Under the pieces are notes generated by a model. That model had not been told where the DNA came from and did not search any database. It was given only the letters and a program-made list of their open reading frames with translations. Below are positions 15,409 to 25,283 of a stretch of 64,000 nt of DNA, in pieces. The position numbers and the translations under genes were made by a program. The stretch is from contig NZ_KE386569.1 of the NCBI RefSeq assembly GCF_000427625.1, positions 1,852,591-1,916,590 of the forward strand, in the 5' to 3' direction. Position 1 is the first letter of the stretch. Every line of letters starts with the position of its first letter. The stretch comes from Methylobacter luteus IMV-B-3098 (GTDB lineage: Bacteria > Pseudomonadota > Gammaproteobacteria > Methylococcales > Methylomonadaceae).

Positions 15409-16056
15409 ATGATTTTTCTTCAGCGTTTTATTTTAATTGGTTCAGTGTTCTCTTTGACTGCCTGCTCAAGTATGTATTACGGCGGTCTGGAAAAAATAGG
15501 GATTCCTAAACGCGAGGTCATGGTTTATCGGGTGGAGAAGGCTCGCGATACGCAGGAAGAAACCAAGGAGCAATTCAAGTCGGCGCTGGAACAATTCACT
15601 GTCCTGACTAATTTTAAAGGCGGAGATCTTGAGGCGACCTACAACAAGCTCAACAGTGAATACGAGGATAGCGTCAGAAAAGCCGAGGAAGTCAGAAAGC
15701 GCATCAGCGACATCGAGGACGTTTCCGGCGCACTATTCAGCGAATGGGAAAGTGAGTTAAGTCAATACAGCAATGCCTCGCTGAAGCGCAGCAGCCAGCA
15801 GAAATTGACGGCGACCAAAGCGCACTACAAGCAACTTATCACCGCCATGAAACGCGCTGAAGCAAAAATGGAGCCGGTGTTAAGCGTGTTCAAGGATCAG
15901 GTCTTATATTTAAAACACAACCTGAATGCTCAGGCGATCGCTTCGTTAAAAGGGCAATTGGGCCTGGTGCAATCCGATGTATCGGCCTTGATTGCGGCCA
16001 TGGAGAAGTCGATTCATGAAGCCAATGCCTTCATTAAAACCATAGATAGGCAATAA
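15409..16056 (+). CDS. DUF2959 family lipoprotein
   Basis: The start is the ATG at 15409, because AGGAG lies 5 bases upstream; an earlier ATG (15394) contains the ribosome-binding site itself. The 215-residue product has a signal peptide ending in a lipobox (LTACSS, Cys at about 19), so it should be a lipoprotein. The rest is a long helical, coiled-coil-rich domain (for example EATYNKLNSEYEDSVRKAEE), typical of DUF2959 proteins. The function is unknown. It is monocistronic, with a TATAAT at 15377-15382 as a possible -10 box and a strong hairpin after the stop. Confidence 0.88.
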   Translation: MIFLQRFILIGSVFSLTACSSMYYGGLEKIGIPKREVMVYRVEKARDTQEETKEQFKSALEQFTVLTNFKGGDLEATYNKLNSEYEDSVRKAEEVRKRISDIEDVSGALFSEWESELSQYSNASLKRSSQQKLTATKAHYKQLITAMKRAEAKMEPVLSVFKDQVLYLKHNLNAQAIASLKGQLGLVQSDVSALIAAMEKSIHEANAFIKTIDRQ

Positions 16057-16060
16057 GCCC

Positions 16061-16098
16061 CTACCCCCTGCGCAGCATTTCGGCTGCACAGGGGGTAG
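16061..16098. terminator. Bidirectional hairpin terminator
   Basis: CTACCCCCTGCGCAGC and GCTGCACAGGGGGTAG form a long stem between two convergent genes (the DUF2959 gene and the HerA-like gene). It lacks a long T tract. Confidence 0.75.
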
Positions 16099-16102
16099 CA
16101 CA

Positions 16103-17770
16103 TTACTTTCGGGTCTGGGTTCGCCAGAACTGGACTATTTCATCGACATTCAGATCGGCCGGACCTTCCCGCCAGCTGGTAAAATAATCAACGTCGTTAC
16201 TTTTCGGTTCCGGATTAGGCCGATAGATCTGCACGCGCGTCGGTAACGGCGCCGCCTCACCCAGCACCAGCGCCTCGCCCCTGCCTAGAGAACTCAGGAT
16301 GTCGGTTAAATCGCCTTCGGCTTCAGGAACCAGTCGTCTAATGTAGGCCTGGTCGTCCGGATTCGATGTACGCAAACAGATAAATGAACTGCATTGCGAC
16401 AGCATCGTTTCCGACAATTCGGTAGGCCGCTGGCTGACAACGCCAATCGATACACCGTATTTACGCCCTTCCTTGGCGATACGTTCCATCATCTTCTTAG
16501 TGCCTTCGAATGGGCCGTTCTTCTCTCTGGGAATATAGGCATGCGCCTCTTCGCAGATTAGTGTGATCGGAAAATCACGCCGACGCGGATTCCAGTAATT
16601 GAATTCATACGCCAGGCGGCCAACCTGGGCGGAAACAGCCGGCCTGACGTCGGTCGGCACGGAACTTAAATCGACCACGGTAATATTGGCTTTCTTATTG
16701 CCGAGTCCGACAAACTGCCGCAGCAAATCGGACATACTTTCGGAATTGTTGCGTATTTTCGGTTTCAGCAGGAAATCATAACGGACGTCGTTGAACCGGC
16801 TTTGCATTCTGATCAGGAATTCGTCGAATTGGCCGAACAAGGCGCCCTGCACTTTGCCGAAGTCTTTCCGCTCTTCGTTGGCGGCCTTGAATTGCATGTA
16901 CATCTCGGCCAATGAGAAATAAATCGGCGTATCGATCGACACCGTCGACAAGCCGATCCTTTTGGCTTCCTTGCGTTTGAGTTGCTGCAACACTTCGCGC
17001 AGGAATGACATTTGCAACGTGGCGCCTTTGTCGTCCCGGTCTATGAACAAATCGACCAGTTCGGCATAGGTCATCATCCAGTACGGCATTTCCATTTCCA
17101 TGGCATCGACATAATTGACCAGCTCGTCGGGAAACGCCGATTGAATCATACCGTCATTATCTTTCCAGCAATACTCGCCGTGCAGGTCCAGCATGATGAT
17201 ATGGCTTTTGGGCATCGCCTTGATCGTATTCTGAATCAGACTCGTGACGGTCCATGACTTACCCGAGCCCGACTGCCCGACGATGGCGAAATGGCGGCCA
17301 AAAAGCGCGCGCGGATCCAAGCTTAAGTGATAATCTTTATGCGAGGCCAGTTGGCCGATAAAAAATTTGTACTCGCGAAACTTCGAGAAAATAGCGTTGA
17401 TTTCATTTAAGCCCACCGCATAGACTTTCGCGCCCGGTGTCGGGTAATGGCGCACACCTCGAATGAAAGTACCGTCGCTCTGAATCTCGCCGACGGGAAT
17501 CAGAGAGATAAACCGGTCCGACTTGCGTCTGTCGTCATTGTCGAAGTGGTCTTTTTCCCACATCTTGAAGACCAGCGCCAGAACGCCGATATTGGCCTGC
17601 CGGATAACGACATAAGATCCGATATGACCAGCCAGTATTTCTTCGTCGCCTACTTTGATGATAGGTGAGTCGTTTGAATGCTCTTCGGTTATTCTGGCAT
17701 CCATGCCGTCGCCACGGACTTCGGATAAATAGCCGATCAGGATATCGGATTGTTGCTCGGACATTGTCAT
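16103..17770 (-). CDS. HerA-like hexameric ATPase (DUF87)
   Basis: This 555-residue protein belongs to the HerA/FtsK superfamily of ring ATPases. HerA moves along DNA in end processing, and other members have defence or unknown roles. An N-terminal HAS-barrel-like domain (about 8-120) precedes the ATPase. Walker A is GQSGSGKS (165-172) and Walker B is ITLICEEAHAY (about 405-415). A C-terminal segment reads SQRPTELSETMLSQCSSF, as in HerA sensor regions. No NurA nuclease, SIR2 or other known partner gene is adjacent, so its job is open. ATG at 17770 or 17764 (MSEQQ) are both possible. Confidence 0.88.
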   Translation of the reverse strand: MTMSEQQSDILIGYLSEVRGDGMDARITEEHSNDSPIIKVGDEEILAGHIGSYVVIRQANIGVLALVFKMWEKDHFDNDDRRKSDRFISLIPVGEIQSDGTFIRGVRHYPTPGAKVYAVGLNEINAIFSKFREYKFFIGQLASHKDYHLSLDPRALFGRHFAIVGQSGSGKSWTVTSLIQNTIKAMPKSHIIMLDLHGEYCWKDNDGMIQSAFPDELVNYVDAMEMEMPYWMMTYAELVDLFIDRDDKGATLQMSFLREVLQQLKRKEAKRIGLSTVSIDTPIYFSLAEMYMQFKAANEERKDFGKVQGALFGQFDEFLIRMQSRFNDVRYDFLLKPKIRNNSESMSDLLRQFVGLGNKKANITVVDLSSVPTDVRPAVSAQVGRLAYEFNYWNPRRRDFPITLICEEAHAYIPREKNGPFEGTKKMMERIAKEGRKYGVSIGVVSQRPTELSETMLSQCSSFICLRTSNPDDQAYIRRLVPEAEGDLTDILSSLGRGEALVLGEAAPLPTRVQIYRPNPEPKSNDVDYFTSWREGPADLNVDEIVQFWRTQTRK

Positions 17771-17910
17771 ACTCGTCTATGAAATAAATATAACAAGCTT
17801 AGTCCAGTTTCCGAAAGGCACAAGACATAAGGCATCAGGCGAAAACCCTATTGTCCCTCATTTGGATGTTTTTGAATAAGGACGCTCAGGAATCAGCGCT
17901 TAGGGGTTAA

Positions 17911-18138
17911 TCACTTTTCATCGATCCATTCATAAAGCTCTGTCAAAGCCGGATCGCATTTGCAACAACTGGTGCCACAGGATGATTCCAGCGGCATTTT
18001 ACGAACTCTGCCTTTGCTGACCCATTTGTTCAGCATACCGCGCAGCGCATCGGCATCGGTGCCAAAATGATTAACCAGGTCTATCAGGGCAACCCGGCGC
18101 TGCTGTTGTAAATAGCTTCTCAAATCAGACAGTATCAC
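17911..18138 (-). CDS. feoC: FeoC-like protein (cysteine-rich regulator of FeoB)
   Basis: FeoC is a small winged-helix protein that assists or regulates FeoB and can carry an Fe-S cluster. From the GTG at 18138 (VILSDLRSYLQQQRR) the product is 75 residues. The winged-helix half is followed by a cysteine group C54-x3-C58-C59-x-C61 (CGTSCCKC) fitting the FeoC iron-sulfur ligand region. The GTG start overlaps the end of feoB by 14 bases, which suggests translational coupling. A longer reading with an earlier ATG would run inside feoB and is rejected. Confidence in family is moderate to high because of context. Confidence 0.8.
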   Translation of the reverse strand: MILSDLRSYLQQQRRVALIDLVNHFGTDADALRGMLNKWVSKGRVRKMPLESSCGTSCCKCDPALTELYEWIDEK

Positions 18139-20467
18139 TATAAGGCTCCCGCGTAATTCTTGCGCCGCTATTTCTTCCGAATAACCACAAGCCGAACAGC
18201 ACCGACCCAAAGGCCAGTATCAATCCTGCCATCCAGGCCAGGGAATATTCAGGATGCCGACTGTAAGTCATGGCTTGGTAAAAGACAGTGGCCGTCATAT
18301 AAGCCATGCCTGTGGTCCAGAACACGACAAACACTGTCCAGCCCAGACTGGTTTCCCTATAGATGGCGGCAGTCGCTGCCACACAAGGCGCATACAATAA
18401 AATGAATAACAAATAGGCAAAGGCTCCGGACTGACCGTCAAAACTGTTTTGCATGGCCGCAAAGGTACCGGTATTGACCTTCTGCTCACTGGCGGCTGAA
18501 TCGATATCACTGACCTTGCCAATATTCAGTCCCAACGGGTCCAGTAGATTATCAGCCACAGCCTTCAAGTTTTCAGGCACGGTCAGGCAGGCGCTGACCA
18601 AAGACTCTTTAAGATCAAACTCTGCCTTATCTGTCGCATCCTGTTCAGACGTTCCGAGTTGGCTGTATAAAGCGTCAAGGGTTCCGACCACAGCCTCTTT
18701 TGCCAATACGCCGGTAAAAATACCGACCGTTGCCGGCCAATTGTCATTATCAATGCCCATCGGTTTAAAAGCCGGGGTCAGACTTCGGCCGATCTCGCTC
18801 AACACTGATTTATCGCTGTTTTCCTGGCCAAAGCTGCCATCCGTGCCCCAGGCATTAAGAAAGTTGAGCACCAGCACCATGGGTACAATAACCTTGCCCG
18901 CATTGAATAAAAAGGATTTAAGCCGGTCCCAGGTCCGGATAAAAACTCCGTTCAGAGTCGGCATATGGTAGGTCGGCAATTCCATGATAAATGGTGCGGA
19001 TTCGCCTTTAAATAGTGTATGGCGCATGATCAAGCCAGTCAGTACAGCCACGATGATGCCCAACAGGTACAAACCGAAAACCAGATTCTGGCCGCCGACG
19101 GGAAAGAAGGCCGCTGCAAACAAGGCATAAACAGGCAATCTGGCGCCGCAAGACATGAACGGATTCATCAAATTAGTGAGAATTCTGTCGCGCTGATTTT
19201 CTAGGGTCCGCGTCGCCATAATGGCCGGCACATTACAGCCGAAACCGACGATCATCGGAACGAAGGATTTACCCGGCAATCCGATCATGCGCATGAACCG
19301 ATCCATGACAAAAGCCGCCCTGGCCATATAGCCCGAATCCTCCAGAGCCGAAAGAAACATGAACAGAAAGCCGACGATAGGAATAAAAGTAGCGACGACT
19401 TGGATGCCTCCACCAATGCCGTTAGCCAACATGACGATTAACCATTCGGGCCAATTCAGCGCCGTCAGCACCTGGCTTAAGCCATCGACCAATAAGGCAC
19501 CTACTGCTTGATCAAAAAAATCAACAAAAGCGCTGCCGATATTTATCGTGAACATGAACATCGCGTACATGACCAGCAAAAAAACCGGAATGCCCAGAAA
19601 TCTATTCAGGACGATATGGTCGATTTTATCGGTCGTGTGCCGGCTGATTTCATGCAGTTTGCAGACTGCCCCCTGGGTCAGCTGGTTGACAAACCCGTAG
19701 CGGGCATCGGCGGCAAGGATATCGATTTCATCGTCTGCCATCGCTTCTACCCTCCGCTGCAATTTTAATACTTCGGGCAATAGCTCGTTGCCTGCCAACC
19801 GTTTGGCCAACGTATCGTCTTCCAGCAATCGAACGGCCAGCCAGCGCCGATCACACTGATGCTGTTCCGCTGCATCAAGCAGGAATGATGACAGGTCGTC
19901 GATAGCCTGCTCTAATGCAGGCGGATACGTTATTTTTACGGTCGGCACCGGCTTCGCCATAGCCGAGCTGTTGATGGCCGCTTTTAAAGCTTTAATGCCA
20001 CCTTTCGTCGAGGCGCTGATGGGAATTACAGGGCAGCCTAATTGCTCGGCAAGAAAATCAACATCAATTTTAACGCCTCGCTGCTTAACGACGTCCATCA
20101 TATTGAGCACTAAAATCATCGGTACCCGCATTTCGATCAACTGCGAGGTTAGATAAAGATTTCTTTCTATACTGGACGCATCGATGATATTGATGATTAA
20201 GTCGGCTTCCTTGGATGCCACATAATCGCGCGCGACTTTCTCATCCAAAGAGACTTGATCATCAGCGGCTTCTAGAGAATAGGTTCCCGGTAAATCAACC
20301 AGTTCAATAACCTTATTATCGAATATATATTCGCCGGTTTTTTTCTCGACTGTAACGCCTGGCCAATTGCCAACATACTGCCTGGCGCCGGTGAGAGCAT
20401 TGAAAAGTGTGGTCTTGCCGCAATTGGGATTGCCTACCACGCCCACCGTGAAATCGGCTCTCATCAA
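18125..20467 (-). CDS. feoB: Ferrous iron transporter FeoB
   Basis: FeoB is the inner membrane Fe(II) transporter with a GTPase domain. The 780-residue protein starts with the G-domain: G1 GNPNCGKTT (10-18) and DLPGTYSLE (near 58). Multiple membrane segments follow, with the Gate-type motif VGFGCNVPAIMATR and MNPFMSCGARLPVYAL. Length is normal. It sits between feoA (stop/start overlap, 20464/20467) and feoC, forming the operon feoABC. A Fur box lies upstream of feoA, so expression should rise under iron limitation. Confidence 0.97.
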   Translation of the reverse strand: MMRADFTVGVVGNPNCGKTTLFNALTGARQYVGNWPGVTVEKKTGEYIFDNKVIELVDLPGTYSLEAADDQVSLDEKVARDYVASKEADLIINIIDASSIERNLYLTSQLIEMRVPMILVLNMMDVVKQRGVKIDVDFLAEQLGCPVIPISASTKGGIKALKAAINSSAMAKPVPTVKITYPPALEQAIDDLSSFLLDAAEQHQCDRRWLAVRLLEDDTLAKRLAGNELLPEVLKLQRRVEAMADDEIDILAADARYGFVNQLTQGAVCKLHEISRHTTDKIDHIVLNRFLGIPVFLLVMYAMFMFTINIGSAFVDFFDQAVGALLVDGLSQVLTALNWPEWLIVMLANGIGGGIQVVATFIPIVGFLFMFLSALEDSGYMARAAFVMDRFMRMIGLPGKSFVPMIVGFGCNVPAIMATRTLENQRDRILTNLMNPFMSCGARLPVYALFAAAFFPVGGQNLVFGLYLLGIIVAVLTGLIMRHTLFKGESAPFIMELPTYHMPTLNGVFIRTWDRLKSFLFNAGKVIVPMVLVLNFLNAWGTDGSFGQENSDKSVLSEIGRSLTPAFKPMGIDNDNWPATVGIFTGVLAKEAVVGTLDALYSQLGTSEQDATDKAEFDLKESLVSACLTVPENLKAVADNLLDPLGLNIGKVSDIDSAASEQKVNTGTFAAMQNSFDGQSGAFAYLLFILLYAPCVAATAAIYRETSLGWTVFVVFWTTGMAYMTATVFYQAMTYSRHPEYSLAWMAGLILAFGSVLFGLWLFGRNSGARITREPYSDTV

Positions 20468-20697
20468 ATTTTCTCTATCAGCAGAATCGCGGCTTCATCC
20501 TTACGCAGGGTCAATGAAAACCCGCGCAGTTTGATTTCAACCGGATCACCCATGGGAGCAAAGCGGGTAATACTAAAATCGGTACCCGGCGTCAATCCCA
20601 TAGCCAGCAATCGTTTACGATAGGCTTTACCTGATGCGTCAAAGCCGACTATTTTCCCTGAGTCTCCAACAGCAAGATTTTTTAAGCGTAACCACAT
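20464..20697 (-). CDS. feoA: FeoA family protein
   Basis: FeoA is a small SH3-like cytoplasmic protein required for FeoB function. The 77-residue product shows the typical MWLRLKNLAVGDSGKIVGFD start, the KRLLAMGLTPGTDFSI segment and the FAPMGDPVEIKLRGFSLTLRKDEA C-terminal half. It overlaps feoB by 4 bases (ATGA), so the two are translationally coupled. No odd features. Confidence 0.96.
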   Translation of the reverse strand: MWLRLKNLAVGDSGKIVGFDASGKAYRKRLLAMGLTPGTDFSITRFAPMGDPVEIKLRGFSLTLRKDEAAILLIEKI

Positions 20698-20754
20698 AAT
20701 TTAGCCTTGGGTATTAGGAGTTGTTGAAACATGCAAATGGAACAGACTCTAATC

Positions 20755-20778
20755 AATAATCGTTCTCATTAAGAATGA
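20755..20778. promoter_or_regulatory. Candidate Fur box upstream of feoA
   Basis: On the minus strand the region reads AATGAGAACGATTATT, close to the Fur consensus of alternating GAT/AAT-type hexamers (AATGAGAATnATTATC). It lies about 60 bases upstream of the feoA start. Confidence 0.65.
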
Positions 20779-21181
20779 CTATATCACAATAACCTAACAC
20801 ACTCAAAAACTCGTATTCCATTACTATGGATCAAATCAATTTTCACCGACTTTTTCAGTGATCAGATGAAAAATGAGAGAATAAAATGAAAGGTCAGAGG
20901 AACCACAAAGGCATGGCTAAATTTTAGCAATTTTTAGTTTAAATAAAAGCGAACCGAGACTTCAGCAGCAAGATCAAAAAGCTAGCGATACTGTCGACAA
21001 ATAGCTCAAGAATGAGCGCCAGCATTAGAGAAATCAAGAAAGGCGGTGAAATATAAATTTATTTGCACCGGAGATGTGGAAATTGAATAAAGAAAAATCA
21101 ACGCAATGAAAAAACATCAGAAAAATTAATACTCTAACAGCTATTATAATTTCCGGCTTGATTCATTGCGCTGATGGTTAT
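20779..21181. other. Intergenic region, no gene seen
   Basis: This AT-rich stretch of about 400 bp between the feoA regulatory region and the end of ihfB holds no convincing reading frame or RNA. It is downstream of the gyrA-ihfB operon and upstream of feoA. Confidence 0.5.
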
Positions 21182-21487
21182 TCAATCAATTATTTTGCAT
21201 TTTCCGCGCGACTCATCAACTCTGTCGCGAAGTTCTTTGCCCGGTTTGAAATGCGGTACATATTTTTTTGCTAATGCCACAGAATCACCCGTTTTAGGAT
21301 TACGACCCATGCGCGGCGGGCGTAAATGCAGGGAAAAACTGCCAAAACCTCTAATCTCAATGCGTTCACCGGAGGATAATGCCTGATTCATTTTCTCAAT
21401 GATGCATTTTACTGCCAGTTCCACATCTTTTTGTGCAAGATGAGGTTGTTGTCTAGCAAGCGCTTCAATCAATTCGGATTTTGTCAC
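21182..21487 (-). CDS. ihfB: Integration host factor beta subunit (IHF-beta)
   Basis: IHF is a heterodimeric DNA-bending protein. This 101-residue subunit begins [17 protein letters not shown] and carries the DNA-binding arm region [13 protein letters not shown] (about 56-68) with the Pro that intercalates in the DNA minor groove, then [18 protein letters not shown]. It is the last gene of the gyrA-to-ihfB cluster, and a hairpin separates it from rpsA. Length is slightly longer than the enteric protein, by a few residues at the C-terminus. Confidence 0.97.
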   Translation of the reverse strand: MTKSELIEALARQQPHLAQKDVELAVKCIIEKMNQALSSGERIEIRGFGSFSLHLRPPRMGRNPKTGDSVALAKKYVPHFKPGKELRDRVDESRGKCKIID

Positions 21488-21515
21488 ATTCTATCCTGTG
21501 CAAATAAAATCAAAA

Positions 21516-21539
21516 GGGGTATGCATGACCGCATACCCC
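21516..21539 (-). terminator. Hairpin between rpsA and ihfB
   Basis: GGGGTATGC and GCATACCCC form a strong stem. In the minus direction it is followed by TTTTGATTTTATT. It could terminate part of the rpsA transcripts before ihfB. Confidence 0.7.
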
Positions 21540-21548
21540 GTATAGTTT

Positions 21549-23210
21549 TTATTTTTCCATTTGTTTAAAGATATCGCCTAGGGTAGGCGTACCAGCTGAT
21601 TGCTGGGAATAATCCTTAATAGCATGAGACTCTTCGTCCTGATCTTTAGCTTTAATGGATAAAGAAATAGTTTTGCTTTTCTTATCCACACCGATGAATT
21701 TAGCTTCAAGCGTATCGCCTTCTTTCAGGAAGGTGCGTGCATCTTCGACGCGATCGCGTTGAATCTCGGAAGCCCGTAAATAGCCTTCGACATGATCTAC
21801 TAATGTGACAACGGCGCCTTTGGCATCAACTTCTTTGACAGTTCCGGTGACCAGGCTGCCTTTCTCGTGAGTCGCCAGGAAGTTTTGGAACGGATCCTGC
21901 TCAAGCTGTTTGATACCCAGAGAGATACGCTCACGCTCGGAATCAACCGCTAAAATAACAGTTTCCAGCTCGTCGCCTTTTTTGAATTCGCGGACAGCTG
22001 CTTCGCCGTCATCTGCCCAAGAGATGTCGGACATATGCACCAGACCATCAATGCCGCCTTCCAGACCGATAAAGATACCAAAATCAGTGATCGATTTAAT
22101 TTTGCCTGAAATCTTGTCGCCTTTGTTATGAGTCGCCGCAAATTCATCCCAAGGGTTGGTTTTGCATTGTTTCATGCCCAGAGAAATACGACGACGCTCT
22201 TCGTCGATCTCCAGCACCATGACTTCAACTTCATCGCCCAACTGTACGATCTTGGATGGGTTAACGTTTTTGTTAGTCCAATCCATTTCAGACACGTGCA
22301 CCAGACCTTCCACGCCTTCTTCGATTTCAACGAAGCAACCGTAATCAGTCAGATTGTTCACTTTACCGAATACGCGGGTTCCGGCAGGGTAACGACGGTT
22401 AATGTTTTGCCATGGATCTTCACCCATTTGTTTCATGCCTAATGAAACACGGTTTTTGTCTTTGTCGTATTTCAAGACTTTAACCTGGATTTCCTGACCG
22501 ATTTCGACACACTCGGAAGGATGACGCACACGACGCCATGCCATATCGGTAATGTGCAACAGACCGTCAATACCGCCCAGATCGATAAATGCACCGTAAT
22601 CGGTCAGGTTTTTAACCACACCGGTAACGATTGCACCTTCTTCCAGGGTCTTCAGTAATTCTTCTCTTTCCGCGCTGTATTCTTTTTCTACAACTGCACG
22701 ACGTGACAGAACGACGTTATTGCGTTTCTGGTCGATCTTGATAACTTTGAATTCCAGATCACGATTTTCCAGGAAAGTCGTGTCTCTGATTGGGCGCACA
22801 TCAACCAATGATCCTGGCAGAAACGCACGTAATGCACCGACAGCAACGGTGAAACCACCGCGTACTTTACCGGTAATACGACCGGTAATCGTAGCTTCTT
22901 TTTCAAATGCAGTTTCCAGTTCAGACCAAGCTTTGTTTTTCTTCGCTTTATCTCGGGAAAGAAGTGTAGCGCCTAAACCATCTTCAAATAAATCAAGGGC
23001 AACTTCGATCTCGTCACCGACTTTAACTTCCAGTTCGCCGTCATTATTCAAAAACTGCCATTTTGGAATGACACCTTCTGATTTAGAGTGAGTACTAACG
23101 ATGATCATATCGTTTTCGATATCGACCACGGTACCCATTAACATGGCGCCAGGACGCATTTCTGTTTTGGTTAGACTTTCTTCAAATAATTCCGCAAAGC
23201 TTTCGCTCAT
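21549..23210 (-). CDS. rpsA: 30S ribosomal protein S1
   Basis: S1 unfolds mRNA at the ribosome and is needed for most translation initiation. From ATG 23210 ([13 protein letters not shown]) the protein is 553 residues; an upstream in-frame ATG would add 17 residues unlike any S1. Six S1 RNA-binding repeats are present, the later ones marked by [42 protein letters not shown] and their ISLGIKQ ends. The length matches gammaproteobacterial S1. It lies between cmk and ihfB, the standard arrangement. Confidence 0.97.
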   Translation of the reverse strand: MSESFAELFEESLTKTEMRPGAMLMGTVVDIENDMIIVSTHSKSEGVIPKWQFLNNDGELEVKVGDEIEVALDLFEDGLGATLLSRDKAKKNKAWSELETAFEKEATITGRITGKVRGGFTVAVGALRAFLPGSLVDVRPIRDTTFLENRDLEFKVIKIDQKRNNVVLSRRAVVEKEYSAEREELLKTLEEGAIVTGVVKNLTDYGAFIDLGGIDGLLHITDMAWRRVRHPSECVEIGQEIQVKVLKYDKDKNRVSLGMKQMGEDPWQNINRRYPAGTRVFGKVNNLTDYGCFVEIEEGVEGLVHVSEMDWTNKNVNPSKIVQLGDEVEVMVLEIDEERRRISLGMKQCKTNPWDEFAATHNKGDKISGKIKSITDFGIFIGLEGGIDGLVHMSDISWADDGEAAVREFKKGDELETVILAVDSERERISLGIKQLEQDPFQNFLATHEKGSLVTGTVKEVDAKGAVVTLVDHVEGYLRASEIQRDRVEDARTFLKEGDTLEAKFIGVDKKSKTISLSIKAKDQDEESHAIKDYSQQSAGTPTLGDIFKQMEK

Positions 23211-23307
23211 TTTCAATTTTCCCAAGCCTGTTAAAATTCGAACAAGCCTTCTCGTTGTCAAAGTTAAAAAAATGCTGCATATAATGCATGCAGCTGTAAA
23301 AAAATCC

Positions 23308-23964
23308 TTAACGGATCAAATTTAGTATCTCTTCAATGACCGAATCAATTGTCATATCAGAGGAATCAATATAAAGCGCATCGCTAGCCATGGCCAATGG
23401 AGCCGTTTTTCGTTCCGTGTCACGACGGTCGCGCTCTTCTATCTCATTTGTCAAGAGCGAAAGGTTAGCATCAATTCCTTTTTCTATCAACTGTTTATAT
23501 CGTCTTTGGGCTCTTTCGGTAGCGCTGGCCGTTAAAAATACCTTTATTTCGGCATCAGGAAAAACCACAGTCCCCATATCGCGTCCATCAGCCACCAGCC
23601 CCGGCATTTTCCTGAAATCCCTTTGTTTTTGTAGCAACACGCGGCGCACTTCCGGTAAAGCGGCAATAACTGAAGCCGCATTGCCTGTACTTTCAAGGCC
23701 CAGTTGAGAGGTAATATCCTCGCCATCGAGCTTGACGACCAACTCATCATCACACTCAAACTCTAACGACATGGATTGCGCTGTTTTTACAATCCCGGGC
23801 TCATTAGTCAGTTCGACATTCTGCTTTAATACGGCAATTGCCAATGAGCGGTAAATAGAGCCGCTATCGAGATAATGCCAACCCAGTTTTTTTGCCACGG
23901 CCCGACTGACCGTGCCTTTACCTGCCCCGCTAGGCCCGTCGATCGTTAGAACCGGTATAGCCAT
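23308..23964 (-). CDS. cmk: Cytidylate kinase
   Basis: Cmk phosphorylates CMP and dCMP in nucleotide salvage. From ATG 23964 ([18 protein letters not shown]) it is 218 residues, the usual size. The P-loop is GPSGAGKGT (10-18). The substrate-binding [10 protein letters not shown] and [12 protein letters not shown] segments and the lid [10 protein letters not shown] are present. The ATG overlaps the aroA stop by one base (TAATG), so translation is coupled. Confidence 0.96.
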   Translation of the reverse strand: MAIPVLTIDGPSGAGKGTVSRAVAKKLGWHYLDSGSIYRSLAIAVLKQNVELTNEPGIVKTAQSMSLEFECDDELVVKLDGEDITSQLGLESTGNAASVIAALPEVRRVLLQKQRDFRKMPGLVADGRDMGTVVFPDAEIKVFLTASATERAQRRYKQLIEKGIDANLSLLTNEIEERDRRDTERKTAPLAMASDALYIDSSDMTIDSVIEEILNLIR

Positions 23965-25283
23965 TACATTTCTCCACAAACCAGATCGAGCCCCAGACTC
24001 TTGACCAGATCCTTGAATTCCGGAAAAGACGTATTCACATTCTCGCAATCATGAATGGTAATAGGCGTGGCAGCGCGCAGTCCGGCGATTGAAAAAGACA
24101 TCGCGATGCGGTGATCGCCATGTGAGATCACTTCGCCGCCGCCTATCGGCCCGCCCTGAATAATCATGCCGTCCGCCGTAGGTTGCGCATTGATGCCCAA
24201 AATTTGCAGGCCATCGGCCATCACCTGAATCCGGTCCGATTCCTTAACCCGGAGTTCTTCCGCGCCTGTCAAACGTGTTTGTCCTTCCGCGCAGGCAGCG
24301 GCTATGAATAGCACAGGAAATTCGTCGATAGCCAGCGGCACCAGCGCTTCCGGTATTTCGATGCCTTTTAACGGGCTGTAAACCACATGCAGATCAGCCA
24401 CCGGCTCGCCGCCAACAACACGCTCGTTAAGCACTTCGATACGAGCGCCCATCAGCTTCAGAATATCGATCACGCCAGTACGCGTCGGATTAATGCCGAC
24501 GTGTCTTAACAACAGGTCAGAACCCGGCGCGATGGAAGCTCCGACCAGGAAGAATGCCGCCGATGAAATATCGCTGGGCACGTCGATATCGGCCGCCTTC
24601 AGATACCCGTCGGAATTAATGCTGACCTTGCTTCCCTGCTGTTTTACAGGGTAGGAAAAACCTGCCAGCATACGCTCGGTATGATCGCGTGTCGGGGCGG
24701 GTTCGGTCACGCTGGTTTCGCCTTGCGCATACATACCGGCCAGCAACAGGCATGATTTGACCTGGGCACTGGCCATCGGCATGACATAATCGATGCCGGT
24801 CAATTGCCCTGCCTTGCCGGTAATATGCAAAGGCGCCGTGCCCTTCTCTGTCGTTTTGATATCGGCGCCCATCGCCGCCAATGGCTCGGTGACCCGCTTC
24901 ATGGGTCTTCCTGATAGTGATTTATCGCCCGTCAGGACCGAATTGAAAGGCTGTCCTGCCAATAAGCCGCTCAACAGACGCATGGAGGTACCCGAATTGC
25001 CAAGGTACAGTTCCTTCTCAGGCGCTTTCAAGCCGTGCTTGCCGACGCCGTGAATTGTCAGTTCGCCATTGACCGGCCCGTCAATCTGGACGCCCATATC
25101 ACGGAAAGCCTGCAATGTTGCCAATGCGTCTTCCGCTTCAAGAAAGCCCTTGACGTGCGTCACGCCTTCAGCCAGTGCGCCCAGCATAATCGAGCGGTGC
25201 GAGATGGATTTATCGCCCGGCACGCGCGCCTCACCCTGCAATCTGCCGCCCGGCTGTACTTTAAATGTTATTGTTTTCGACAT
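23964..25283 (-). CDS. aroA: 3-phosphoshikimate 1-carboxyvinyltransferase (EPSP synthase)
   Basis: AroA joins PEP to shikimate-3-phosphate in aromatic amino acid synthesis. From ATG 25283 (MSKTITFKVQPGGRLQG) it is 439 residues. Typical motifs are VPGDKSISHRSIMLGALA (near 24-41), LYLGNSGTSMRLLSGLL and ESDRIQVMADGL, with the C-terminal HGDHRIAMSFSIAGL. The NSGTSMRL form resembles bacterial class enzymes in which G96/P101-type residues are variable; no herbicide phenotype is claimed. It overlaps the end of tyrA by 23 bases. Confidence 0.97.
   Translation of the reverse strand: MSKTITFKVQPGGRLQGEARVPGDKSISHRSIMLGALAEGVTHVKGFLEAEDALATLQAFRDMGVQIDGPVNGELTIHGVGKHGLKAPEKELYLGNSGTSMRLLSGLLAGQPFNSVLTGDKSLSGRPMKRVTEPLAAMGADIKTTEKGTAPLHITGKAGQLTGIDYVMPMASAQVKSCLLLAGMYAQGETSVTEPAPTRDHTERMLAGFSYPVKQQGSKVSINSDGYLKAADIDVPSDISSAAFFLVGASIAPGSDLLLRHVGINPTRTGVIDILKLMGARIEVLNERVVGGEPVADLHVVYSPLKGIEIPEALVPLAIDEFPVLFIAAACAEGQTRLTGAEELRVKESDRIQVMADGLQILGINAQPTADGMIIQGGPIGGGEVISHGDHRIAMSFSIAGLRAATPITIHDCENVNTSFPEFKDLVKSLGLDLVCGEM

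Noticed and set aside
16103-18138. HerA-like gene as part of a phage-defence island
   Set aside because: No nuclease, restriction or other defence gene is adjacent; neighbours are a DUF2959 gene and feoABC.
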